Below the pieces are notes generated by a model, which was not told the DNA's origin, made no database searches, and saw only the letters and a program-made list of their open reading frames with translations. A DNA stretch of 64,000 nt from Robertmurraya_A mangrovi (GTDB lineage Bacteria > Bacillota > Bacilli > Bacillales > Cytobacillaceae). Position numbers and translations under genes: made by a program. Every line of letters begins with the position of its first letter. The stretch's first letter is position 1. Location of the stretch: NCBI RefSeq assembly GCF_034427655.1, contig NZ_JAXOFX010000003.1, positions 1 through 64,000 on the forward strand. The letters run 5' to 3'. Shown piece by piece: positions 24,885 through 33,053 of this stretch.

Positions 24885-26360
24885 ATGTACAAAGTACTTG
24901 TAGCCAATCGAGACGAGTATGACACTAAAGGGATGGAATGGTTATTGCATTCTTCTCTACCCAATTGTCTTGTAAAAACGGTTGGAACTGAGAGAGAGGT
25001 AATTAAGAAAATTGAAGACTTTCAGCCACATGTATTGATTTTTGAATTAGGCATGATCAGCAATCAATATATGGAGGACTTTGTAAGAGTAACTAAGATT
25101 ATTAAACCTACCATTATTGCACTTACTACAGAAGCGACTTTTGCCCAAGCTAAAAAAGCGATTGATATAGGTGTAAAGGACTTACTATTAAAACCAATTT
25201 CTCCAGAAATACTATTGAAGTCTGTTCAAAAGCTATTCAGACAGTTTCAAAGTTTAAATAAAACAGAGTCAATTTCTGTAGATACGTTTAACGACTCCGT
25301 ACTTCATTACAAGGAATTATTGTTAGAAAGTAAGGAAAGTGCGGCTAACTATATTTCAATAGGTATGAAAACGGAGAATAGTCAACAACTATCAAACCTA
25401 TATTCGTACTTAGAAGGTTATCCTTTTAAGAACAAAGTACAAGCATTTATTTTAAGCGATATGATTATGCTAGTCAGTGAACATAAAAAGAACTTTTCTT
25501 GGAGAAATGAATGTAATCGATTTTTACGTGATTGGCAAGAACGCTCAATTGAACCTCTTGCGATTATCATTTACTCGAAAAGTGAATATTCTAGGAACCT
25601 CCATCAACAATATGTTGTAGTGAACCAGTTAATGGAACTCACCTTCTATTTAGGTTTTAAGCAAATTATCGAAGCTCAGGAATGGACGAACTGGGAGTTT
25701 ATTGATCCTTTTTTAACACCAGATGAACAAAGAATGTGGATTCATTTTCTGAACCAGTCTGACATTGACGGGGTAAAGTCTTGGCTGTATCAAGAGTTCC
25801 TTCACTATAAAGAACCTTATCCAGACCCAGGCTTAGTCCGTATACGCTTAACGAGTATTCTTGCCCAAATGAGAAGGCATATGAAAACCTATCAATTAAT
25901 AGAAGAACGTTATGAAAAGAAATACTTAACCCTTTTTCAAAGCATTTTATATAGTCCCGTTATTTATCGAATTATTGATGAAATCATTTTATTTATATCT
26001 AGTATTTTTGAAGCTATTAAGAATAATAGAGGATTAAAGTTAGATTTAGCTGATCGAATTGTTCATACACTTGAAAAAAAATATTGGGACAGCGGATTAA
26101 CACTAGATAAAGTAGCAGACGAACTAGGACGCAACCCTAACTATTTAAGTACAGTATTAATGAACAAATGGGATAAATCATTTCGTCAAATTTTAAATGA
26201 CATAAGAATTGAGCAATCAAAAAAATTGTTAATAGAAACGGACCTGTCTATTAAAGAGATTTCCTATATGTGTGGTTATAAAAACCAACAGTATTTTAAT
26301 CGAGTTTTTCAGAAACTATTAAACATTCAACCTAGCCAATTTAGAAAAAATGGAAATTAG
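24885..26360 (+). CDS. Response-regulator-like AraC-family regulator with Glu at the phosphorylation site
   Basis: The 491-residue protein has an N-terminal receiver-like domain (1-120), a middle region of about 265 residues without a recognised domain, and a C-terminal AraC DNA-binding domain (about 388-491; LTLDKVADELGRNPNYLS and the second helix-turn-helix SIKEISYMCGYKNQQYFNRVF). The layout matches YesN-type regulators. In the receiver, the position of the phosphorylated Asp is Glu54 (HVLIFELGM); the N-terminal acidic pair is also poor (VLVANRDEY), while T81/T82 and K103 are kept. So normal phosphorylation is unlikely and the domain may be locked in an active-like state. No sensor kinase gene is adjacent. 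The targets are unknown; the hydrolase gene 24 bp downstream may be co-transcribed. Confidence 0.8.
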   Translation: MYKVLVANRDEYDTKGMEWLLHSSLPNCLVKTVGTEREVIKKIEDFQPHVLIFELGMISNQYMEDFVRVTKIIKPTIIALTTEATFAQAKKAIDIGVKDLLLKPISPEILLKSVQKLFRQFQSLNKTESISVDTFNDSVLHYKELLLESKESAANYISIGMKTENSQQLSNLYSYLEGYPFKNKVQAFILSDMIMLVSEHKKNFSWRNECNRFLRDWQERSIEPLAIIIYSKSEYSRNLHQQYVVVNQLMELTFYLGFKQIIEAQEWTNWEFIDPFLTPDEQRMWIHFLNQSDIDGVKSWLYQEFLHYKEPYPDPGLVRIRLTSILAQMRRHMKTYQLIEERYEKKYLTLFQSILYSPVIYRIIDEIILFISSIFEAIKNNRGLKLDLADRIVHTLEKKYWDSGLTLDKVADELGRNPNYLSTVLMNKWDKSFRQILNDIRIEQSKKLLIETDLSIKEISYMCGYKNQQYFNRVFQKLLNIQPSQFRKNGN

Positions 26361-26383
26361 GTTGATTGAAGGGGATAAGATGA

Positions 26384-27337
26384 GTGAAAAAACGTATTTT
26401 AATCATATTAACAAGCTTAATAATTTTGGTTCTATTAACGCTAACCATTGCAGGTAACTATTTTTATAATGTTGCTATTAATAGAAGTAAAGAGTCCGTA
26501 GAATTATATGGTGGAAAAAGTTCGGTTCCGGCTAATGCCAGTGTAGATGAACAGAGGGAGAAGGAAGAAGTTGAAAAGTGGCTTGGAGAACAAACCTTTG
26601 AAACATTAGAAATCGAATCTTATGATGGGTTAAAGTTAAAAGGGGTTTTCTTAAATAACCAGCAGTCTAATGGGAAAGCAGTTATATTAGCGCATGGTTA
26701 TAGAGGAAACGGCAATGATATGCCTGGGATTACGAAATTTTACCAGGAACAAGGTTATGATGTCTTAAGGCCACATGCACGTGGACATGGGGAAAGTGAA
26801 GGGGACTATATCGGTTACGGTTGGCATGAAAGAAAAGATTATTTAGATTGGATCAATCTATTAATCAATGAATATAAAGCAACCGATATCTATTTACACG
26901 GATTTTCTATGGGTGGAGCCACCGTTTTAATGACTAGTGGTGAAAACTTACCTAAAGAGGTTAAGGGGATTATAAACGATAGTGGTTACACTTCTGTTCA
27001 TGAAGAACTTTCACATCAATTAAAATATTTATATAAATTGCCCGCTTTTCCTATTATGGAGGTAACAAGTATAGTTACTAAAATCAGGGCTGGTTATTCA
27101 TTTGGAGAAGCATCTGCAATCAAGCAAGTTAAGAAAAATACCTTGCCGTTGTTCGTTATTCATGGTGATCAAGATCGTCTTGTCCCTTTAGAGATGGGAA
27201 TAGAGATTTTTGAGGCAGCTACAAGTGAAAAGGAACTATGGATTGTTCCAGGTGTTGGACATACCGAAGCTTACACTTATGCAAAGGAAGAATATCAAGA
27301 TCGGTTAATGGAGTTTTTGAATAAGAATCTTCAGTAA
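26384..27337 (+). CDS. Membrane-anchored or secreted alpha/beta hydrolase
   Basis: The 317-residue protein has an N-terminal hydrophobic helix (about 4-24, possibly a signal anchor) and an alpha/beta-hydrolase fold. AHGYRGNG is the oxyanion region, GFSMGG holds the nucleophile Ser (near 179), HGDQDRLVP the Asp and GVGHTEA the His. This resembles the YqkD-type hydrolases of Bacillus, whose substrates are unknown. The start is GTG at 26384; an overlapping out-of-frame ATG at 26380 gives only a short peptide. It follows the AraC-type regulator gene by 24 bases and ends with its own terminator. Confidence 0.8.
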   Translation: MKKRILIILTSLIILVLLTLTIAGNYFYNVAINRSKESVELYGGKSSVPANASVDEQREKEEVEKWLGEQTFETLEIESYDGLKLKGVFLNNQQSNGKAVILAHGYRGNGNDMPGITKFYQEQGYDVLRPHARGHGESEGDYIGYGWHERKDYLDWINLLINEYKATDIYLHGFSMGGATVLMTSGENLPKEVKGIINDSGYTSVHEELSHQLKYLYKLPAFPIMEVTSIVTKIRAGYSFGEASAIKQVKKNTLPLFVIHGDQDRLVPLEMGIEIFEAATSEKELWIVPGVGHTEAYTYAKEEYQDRLMEFLNKNLQ

Positions 27338-27357
27338 AATCTTTAATAAAAACAGTG

Positions 27358-27391
27358 AAAAGTCTCTTAGTGATTCTAAGTGACTTTTTTT
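27358..27391 (+). terminator. Terminator before the hut region
   Basis: AAAGTCTCTTAG pairs with CTAAGTGACTTT, one mismatch, followed by a T-run. Confidence 0.8.
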
Positions 27392-27400
27392 AATCTAATA

Positions 27401-27431
27401 AAAGTATAAATGGACTAAGGAAAGTATAAAT
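27401..27431. promoter_or_regulatory. Two exact 11-bp direct repeats, 20 bp apart, upstream of hutU
   Basis: AAAGTATAAAT occurs at 27401-27411 and again at 27421-27431. The 20-bp start-to-start spacing is about two DNA turns, as expected for a regulator binding the same face. It lies about 130-155 bases before the hutU start. The protein that might bind is unknown. Confidence 0.45.
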
Positions 27432-27557
27432 CCGTACCATAATCAAAATTTCCACCTTATAAAAATATAAAAAAATGAATAGTAATGACAAATTATTCTG
27501 AATTCTTTTCCGTTACAATTTATATATAAGAACGATGAAGTAAATGGAGGGGAATTT

Positions 27558-29225
27558 ATGAAAGCGGATACAAATAACAAAAGAGAAATTAACAATTATA
27601 GTGGTAGTGAATTGCATGCAAAGGGTTGGGTACAAGAGGCAGCTCTTCGTATGTTAATGAACAACCTTGATAAAGAGGTAGCTGAGATTCCTGAAGAGTT
27701 AGTGGTCTATGGGGGGATTGGGAAAGCTGCACGTAACTGGGAATGCTATGATGCTATTGTAAAAACCTTACATGAGCTAGAGGACGATGAAACTTTACTT
27801 GTACAATCAGGGAAACCTGTAGCTGTATTCAAGTCTCATAAAGATGCCCCTAAAGTGTTAATTGCAAACTCAAACCTAGTGCCTGCATGGGCGAACTGGG
27901 ATACATTCCATGAACTTGATAAAAAGGGTCTCATGATGTATGGGCAAATGACAGCAGGAAGCTGGATTTATATTGGTTCTCAAGGAATTGTGCAAGGAAC
28001 GTACGAAACTTTTGCAGAACTTGCTAGACAACATTTTTCAGGTTCCTTAAAACAAACGATCACCCTTACTGCTGGTTTAGGTGGAATGGGTGGTGCACAA
28101 ACTTTAGCTGTTACAATGAACGAGGGTGTTTGTATTGCCATTGACGTAGATGAGCACCGCATTGACCGTCGCCTTGAAACGAAATATTTAGATACGAAAG
28201 TGTATACAATTGAAGAGGCCATTCGTTTAGCACAAGAGGCTAAGCATGAAGGAAAAGCCCTTTCAATTGGACTTCTAGGAAACGCTGCTGAGATTTTACC
28301 AAAAATGATTGAAATGAATTTTATTCCTGACGTTCTAACTGACCAAACGTCTGCTCATGATCCATTGAATGGCTATGTACCTGTAGGGTTCTCTTTAGAG
28401 GAAGCGGCAAAACTTAGAAGCGAAAATCCATCTGAATATGTGAAGAAATCAAATGCAAGTATGGCACTCCACGTTAAAGCGATGCTTGAAATGCAACAAA
28501 AAGGTGCCATTACATTTGACTATGGGAACAACATCCGCCAAGTAGCAAAGGATGAGGGAGTTGAAAATGCGTTTGATTTCCCTGGATTCGTCCCTGCGTA
28601 TATTCGTCCATTGTTCTGTGAAGGAAAAGGCCCATTCCGCTGGGTGGCATTATCCGGAGATCCTGAGGATATATATAAAACGGACGAAGTGATTTTACGT
28701 GAATTTGCTGATAATGAGCATTTATGCAAATGGATTAAAATGGCCCAAGAAAAAATTCAATTCCAAGGACTACCTTCTCGAATTTGCTGGTTAGGTTACG
28801 GAGAAAGAGCTAGGTTTGGAAAAATCATTAACGATATGGTCGCTAGAGGCGAATTAAAGGCTCCAATTGTTATCGGTCGTGACCACTTGGATTCTGGTTC
28901 TGTTGCTTCACCGAATCGTGAGACAGAGGGAATGAGAGATGGAAGTGATGCAGTTGCGGATTGGCCAATTTTAAATGCATTAATTAATGCTGTTGGTGGA
29001 GCGAGCTGGGTATCTGTTCACCATGGTGGCGGTGTTGGAATGGGTTATTCTCTTCATGCAGGGATGGTAATTGTAGCAGATGGAACAAAAGAAGCAGAAG
29101 CAAGATTAGAGCGAGTTCTAACGTCTGACCCAGGAATGGGTATTGTTCGCCATGTAGATGCTGGTTACGATTTAGCGATTAAAACAGCGAAGGAAAAAGG
29201 CGTTAACATTCCTATGATGGAGTAA
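27558..29225 (+). CDS. hutU: Urocanate hydratase
   Basis: This 555-residue cytosolic NAD-dependent enzyme converts urocanate to imidazolonepropionate, the second step of histidine breakdown. The whole length matches the family (about 550), with conserved blocks NNLDKEVAEIPEELVVYGGI near the start, the glycine-rich LTAGLGGMGGAQ (near 170-181) for NAD, GLPSRICWLGYGERAR and GRDHLDSGSVASPNRETEGM. It starts the hutU-hutI-hutG operon. The usual first gene hutH and the antiterminator gene hutP are absent here, so histidine ammonia-lyase must be encoded elsewhere or the operon is set up for urocanate. Confidence 0.96.
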   Translation: MKADTNNKREINNYSGSELHAKGWVQEAALRMLMNNLDKEVAEIPEELVVYGGIGKAARNWECYDAIVKTLHELEDDETLLVQSGKPVAVFKSHKDAPKVLIANSNLVPAWANWDTFHELDKKGLMMYGQMTAGSWIYIGSQGIVQGTYETFAELARQHFSGSLKQTITLTAGLGGMGGAQTLAVTMNEGVCIAIDVDEHRIDRRLETKYLDTKVYTIEEAIRLAQEAKHEGKALSIGLLGNAAEILPKMIEMNFIPDVLTDQTSAHDPLNGYVPVGFSLEEAAKLRSENPSEYVKKSNASMALHVKAMLEMQQKGAITFDYGNNIRQVAKDEGVENAFDFPGFVPAYIRPLFCEGKGPFRWVALSGDPEDIYKTDEVILREFADNEHLCKWIKMAQEKIQFQGLPSRICWLGYGERARFGKIINDMVARGELKAPIVIGRDHLDSGSVASPNRETEGMRDGSDAVADWPILNALINAVGGASWVSVHHGGGVGMGYSLHAGMVIVADGTKEAEARLERVLTSDPGMGIVRHVDAGYDLAIKTAKEKGVNIPMME

Positions 29226-29239
29226 GGAGAGTTGAAAAC

Positions 29240-30520
29240 GTGTCAAAACTTTTAATCAAACATGCAAATCAATTGATTACTCTTACGGGGAGTTCGGAAA
29301 AACCACTAACTAAGGAAGAAATGAGTAATCTGCACATTATTGAAGATGGAGCCGTTTATATCGAGGGCGGGAAAATAAAGTCGGTAGGAACGACTGATGA
29401 ATTACTAGAGTTATATAAAAATTGTTTAGATGGAGTAGAAGTGGTAGATGCTACTGGAAAAGTGGTTTTACCAGGATTAGTCGACCCGCATACCCATCTT
29501 GTATACGCTGGTAGTAGAGAAAATGAGTTCAATATGAGGCTGAACGGTGCTACGTACATGGAAATCATGAATAACGGTGGAGGCATTCATGCGACGACCT
29601 CTAGAACAAGGGCTGCTTCAGAAGAAGAATTGGTTGAGCAAAGTCTTGTTCGTCTAGATCGATTTTTACTACATGGAGTTACAACCGTTGAAGCAAAAAG
29701 TGGGTACGGACTTGATTGGGAGACAGAGTATAAGCAATTAAAGGCAGCCAAGGCGGTTGGGGCTCTTCACCCAATAGAAGTGGTAAGTACCTTTATGGGC
29801 GCACATGCGGTTCCTGCTGAATATAAAGGGAATCCCGATGCATTTATTGACTTAGTCATTGAAGAAATGTTACCTAAGGTTGCTGAGGAAAAACTGGCAG
29901 AGTTTAACGATATTTTTTGTGAGCACGGCGTGTTTACTCCAGAGCAATCTAGAAAACTACTAGAGGCTGGGAAAAAGTATGGTTTAACCCCAAAAATTCA
30001 CGCTGACGAAATCGAGCCTTATGAAGGGGCAGAGCTGGCAGCAGAGGTAGGAGCTATTTCGGCAGATCACCTTTTACGAGCATCTGACAAAGGAATTGAA
30101 ATGATGGCTGACAAAGGAGTCATTGGTGTATTACTTCCTGGTACAGCATTTTTCTTAATGACTGAGGCGGCTAAAGGTAGAAAAATGATTGATAGTGGAG
30201 TGCCAGTAGCCATCTCAACTGACTGTAACCCTGGTTCCTCTCCGACTTGCTCGGTGCCATTTATGATGAATCTTGCTTGTATGCATATGGGTTTAAATCC
30301 AGCTGAAGCAATAACTGCTGCAACGATTAATGCGGCACATGCCATTAATCGTGGGAAAGAGATTGGTAGTATTGAAGAAGGTAAACGTGCTGATCTAGTC
30401 ATTCTAAATGTACTGAATTACATGCAAATGCAATATCATTATGGAATGAATCATACGGATACAGTGATTAAAAATGGTCGAGTGGTTGTTAACGGAGGGC
30501 GCTTATGTTACCAACAATAA
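29240..30520 (+). CDS. hutI: Imidazolonepropionase
   Basis: The 426-residue zinc or iron amidohydrolase opens the ring of imidazolonepropionate to formiminoglutamate. The metal motif is DPHTHLVYAG (near residue 80) in the TIM-barrel, with KIHADEIEP near 250 and STDCNPGSSP near 325. GTG start at 29240 with AAGGAG upstream. The gene begins 14 bases after hutU ends, and overlaps hutG by 16 bases at the other end, so the three are one transcription unit. Confidence 0.95.
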   Translation: MSKLLIKHANQLITLTGSSEKPLTKEEMSNLHIIEDGAVYIEGGKIKSVGTTDELLELYKNCLDGVEVVDATGKVVLPGLVDPHTHLVYAGSRENEFNMRLNGATYMEIMNNGGGIHATTSRTRAASEEELVEQSLVRLDRFLLHGVTTVEAKSGYGLDWETEYKQLKAAKAVGALHPIEVVSTFMGAHAVPAEYKGNPDAFIDLVIEEMLPKVAEEKLAEFNDIFCEHGVFTPEQSRKLLEAGKKYGLTPKIHADEIEPYEGAELAAEVGAISADHLLRASDKGIEMMADKGVIGVLLPGTAFFLMTEAAKGRKMIDSGVPVAISTDCNPGSSPTCSVPFMMNLACMHMGLNPAEAITAATINAAHAINRGKEIGSIEEGKRADLVILNVLNYMQMQYHYGMNHTDTVIKNGRVVVNGGRLCYQQ

Positions 30521-31482
30521 CTCCTCCAGGCTTTCTTTGGCCAAAAGTTGTACCTGGTACGGATGTAAAAGTAAATGAGTGGATCAAGCAATTGCAAGGT
30601 CTAGATGAAGGGGATAAAAACTGGGATGTAGTTATGTTCGGTGTACCTTTATCACGTTCTTCGATTAGTGCTTCTGGGGCTTCTGAGTTCCCGGAAGCCT
30701 TTAGAAGGTCTTGGAAAGGCTTTTCTACTTATAATATTGACCATGAAACAGATTTGAAAGACTTGAATGTGGCAGATATAGGTGATGTGAAAATGCACTT
30801 CACTGATATACCACAATGTCATCGAAATATTAAAGAGACAATGAAAGAGGTATTGAACCACTTTCCTACATCGTTTCCTGTAGCTATTGGTGGAGATCAT
30901 TCAATAACCGCTATGCTTGTGAGTGGAATGAAAGAGATCTATCCCAAAAAAGAAATTGGTATTTTACAGTTTGATACCCACTTAGATTTACGCGATTTAA
31001 GTGATCATGGACCAACAAATGGTACTCCTATTAGAAACTTAATTGAGCAAGGAGCTATTAAGGGAGAGAATGTGTATAACATTGGTCTACATGGCTTCTT
31101 TAATAGCCAGTCATTGATCCAATATGCTCGTGAGAAAAAAGTTAATTATATTACTTTAAAAGAAGCACGTAAAATGGGTGTCGTTGAAACGGTCAAAAAG
31201 GCATTAGCTGAGCTCGAAGCGAAAGTTGATACAATTTACGTAACGATTGACATGGACGTATTGGATATTAGTTTTGCACCAGGGGTTCCGGCCTCTACCC
31301 CAGGAGGGATGAGGACGGAAGAGTTGTTCGAAGGCGTTTATGAAGCTGCTCTTTCACCGAAAGTAAAAGCAATGGACATCGTCTGTTTGGACCCAACCAA
31401 AGACCATCAAGCACAACCAACGGTCAAAGCAGGAACGTATACGTTTTTAACTTTTTTAACCGGTTTGTTAAATAGAGAGTAA
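30505..31482 (+). CDS. hutG: Formimidoylglutamase
   Basis: The 325-residue manganese ureohydrolase splits formiminoglutamate to glutamate and formamide. The three metal motifs of the arginase fold are visible: GGDHSI near 130, FDTHLDL near 154-160, and DMDVLD near 249-254. It starts inside the last codons of hutI, a typical translational coupling, with GGAGGG just upstream. Confidence 0.94.
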   Translation: MLPTITPPGFLWPKVVPGTDVKVNEWIKQLQGLDEGDKNWDVVMFGVPLSRSSISASGASEFPEAFRRSWKGFSTYNIDHETDLKDLNVADIGDVKMHFTDIPQCHRNIKETMKEVLNHFPTSFPVAIGGDHSITAMLVSGMKEIYPKKEIGILQFDTHLDLRDLSDHGPTNGTPIRNLIEQGAIKGENVYNIGLHGFFNSQSLIQYAREKKVNYITLKEARKMGVVETVKKALAELEAKVDTIYVTIDMDVLDISFAPGVPASTPGGMRTEELFEGVYEAALSPKVKAMDIVCLDPTKDHQAQPTVKAGTYTFLTFLTGLLNRE

Positions 31483-31492
31483 TTCAAATAGC

Positions 31493-31521
31493 GGCGTAAC
31501 TCGATGTTTATGAGTTACGCC
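31493..31521 (+). other. Perfect hairpin without T-tract between hutG and the YjiH-like gene
   Basis: GGCGTAACTC and GAGTTACGCC pair perfectly over 10 bp around a 9-base loop. No T-run follows, so it is more likely an mRNA processing or stability element, or a protein-binding site, than a terminator. Confidence 0.5.
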
Positions 31522-31544
31522 ACATCAAATGGGGGTATAAATGA

Positions 31545-32888
31545 ATGGATAAACCAACAGTAATGAATAATGGTTCAATTAATCCTAACGTAAATCCTAA
31601 ATCGTCAGTACCAAATGTGTTAAAGTTTGTTCTTTTTAGTGCTATTGGTGTTTTTATGTTCTTCATTCCAGTCACCATGAACGAAAAATCCTCTATCATG
31701 TTAGATCATCTAGTATCAATGATCCAAACCTCGTTACCGACAGTCATCCCGTACTATGCTTTACTAGTCATTTTACTTGGAGCCATTTATCCTTTTTATA
31801 CAAAGACGTGGAATAAAAATCTTGTCAATAAAATTTTCTCAATATTTAAAATATTGGGTTTAATTACAGCTTCCATGATCGTATTTGGTTTTGGACCAGC
31901 ATGGTTGTTTGACCCAAGTATGGGACCGTTTCTATTCGAGAAGTTAGTTATTTCTGTTGGTTTACTGGTTCCAATTGGTTCTGTGTTTTTGGCGTTATTA
32001 GTTGGCTATGGTTTGTTAGAGTTTATTGGTGTCCTTATGCAGCCGATTATGAAGCCTGTTTGGAAAACACCTGGAAGATCTGCCATTGATGCTGTTGCTT
32101 CTTTCGTCGGTAGTTACTCAATTGGACTACTCATTACCAACAGAGTTTTTAAAGAAGGGAAATATAGTATTAAAGAAGCAGCCATTATTGCAACAGGGTT
32201 CTCTACTGTTTCAGCCACTTTTATGATTGTGGTTGCGAAAACATTAGGGTTGATGGACATTTGGAATGTATATTTCTGGACGACACTTGGCGTAACCTTT
32301 GTTGTAACCGCTATTACTGTTAGATTATGGCCATTACGTTCTATGAGCGAAGATTATTTTGAGGGTAGAAAAGCGGAAGAGGAGCAGATAAGTGGAAGCC
32401 GCTTGCAAGTAGCTTGGAAAGAGGCGATGAAAGCGGCTGATGGTTCACCATCTTTATGGAAAAACATCGGAATGAATCTAAAAGATGGATTTGTTATGAC
32501 TATGTCGATTTTACCTTCTATTATGTCAGTAGGGTTACTTGGTCTTGTTTTAGCAGAATTCACACCTGTTTTTGACTGGATTGGTTATATTTTTTATCCG
32601 TTTACCGCATTAGTTCAGTTGCCGGAACCACTTTTAGCAGCGAAAGCAAGTGCAGTTGGGATTGCTGAAATGTTCTTACCAGCCTTGCTTGTCGTTGAAG
32701 CTAGTCTTATTACGAAGTTTGTTATTGCAATCGTATCGGTTTCTTCAATTATTTTCTTTTCCGCACTAGTGCCATGTATTATTTCAACAGAGATTCCAAT
32801 CTCCATTCCACAACTTTTAGTTATTTGGCTTGAGAGAACGATTTTAACGATATTAATAGCAACACCTTTGGCTTATTTATTGCTTTAG
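31545..32888 (+). CDS. YjiH-family (nucleoside-recognition/Gate domain) membrane protein, probable hut-linked transporter
   Basis: The 447-residue protein has about ten hydrophobic segments. It resembles YjiH proteins with Gate domains (ITNRVFKEGKYSIKEAAIIA near 196-215 and IAEMFLPALLVVEAS near 373-387). It lies 62 bases after hutG on the same strand, with GGGGG before the ATG, and shares the operon's terminator. The position suggests uptake of histidine, urocanate or a related compound. That role is an inference from the neighbours; the family itself has no firm substrate. Confidence 0.7.
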   Translation: MDKPTVMNNGSINPNVNPKSSVPNVLKFVLFSAIGVFMFFIPVTMNEKSSIMLDHLVSMIQTSLPTVIPYYALLVILLGAIYPFYTKTWNKNLVNKIFSIFKILGLITASMIVFGFGPAWLFDPSMGPFLFEKLVISVGLLVPIGSVFLALLVGYGLLEFIGVLMQPIMKPVWKTPGRSAIDAVASFVGSYSIGLLITNRVFKEGKYSIKEAAIIATGFSTVSATFMIVVAKTLGLMDIWNVYFWTTLGVTFVVTAITVRLWPLRSMSEDYFEGRKAEEEQISGSRLQVAWKEAMKAADGSPSLWKNIGMNLKDGFVMTMSILPSIMSVGLLGLVLAEFTPVFDWIGYIFYPFTALVQLPEPLLAAKASAVGIAEMFLPALLVVEASLITKFVIAIVSVSSIIFFSALVPCIISTEIPISIPQLLVIWLERTILTILIATPLAYLLL

Positions 32889-32898
32889 GTCATGAGAG

Positions 32899-32926
32899 AA
32901 TCCTCGTAATGTTACGGGGATTTTTT
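32899..32926 (+). terminator. Terminator of the hut operon
   Basis: AATCCTCGTAA pairs with TTACGGGGATT (one mismatch), followed by six T. Confidence 0.85.
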
Positions 32927-33053
32927 CTATGAGAAAGTTTGGTGAGTAAATTGATGTTTTTGCTGGTTAGTGATAATTTTAGATAGTATTAGTTTATGAG
33001 GATCATTAGTTTGTTTTTATCATTAAGGTTTTTGCAAAAATAGAGGTGACAAA

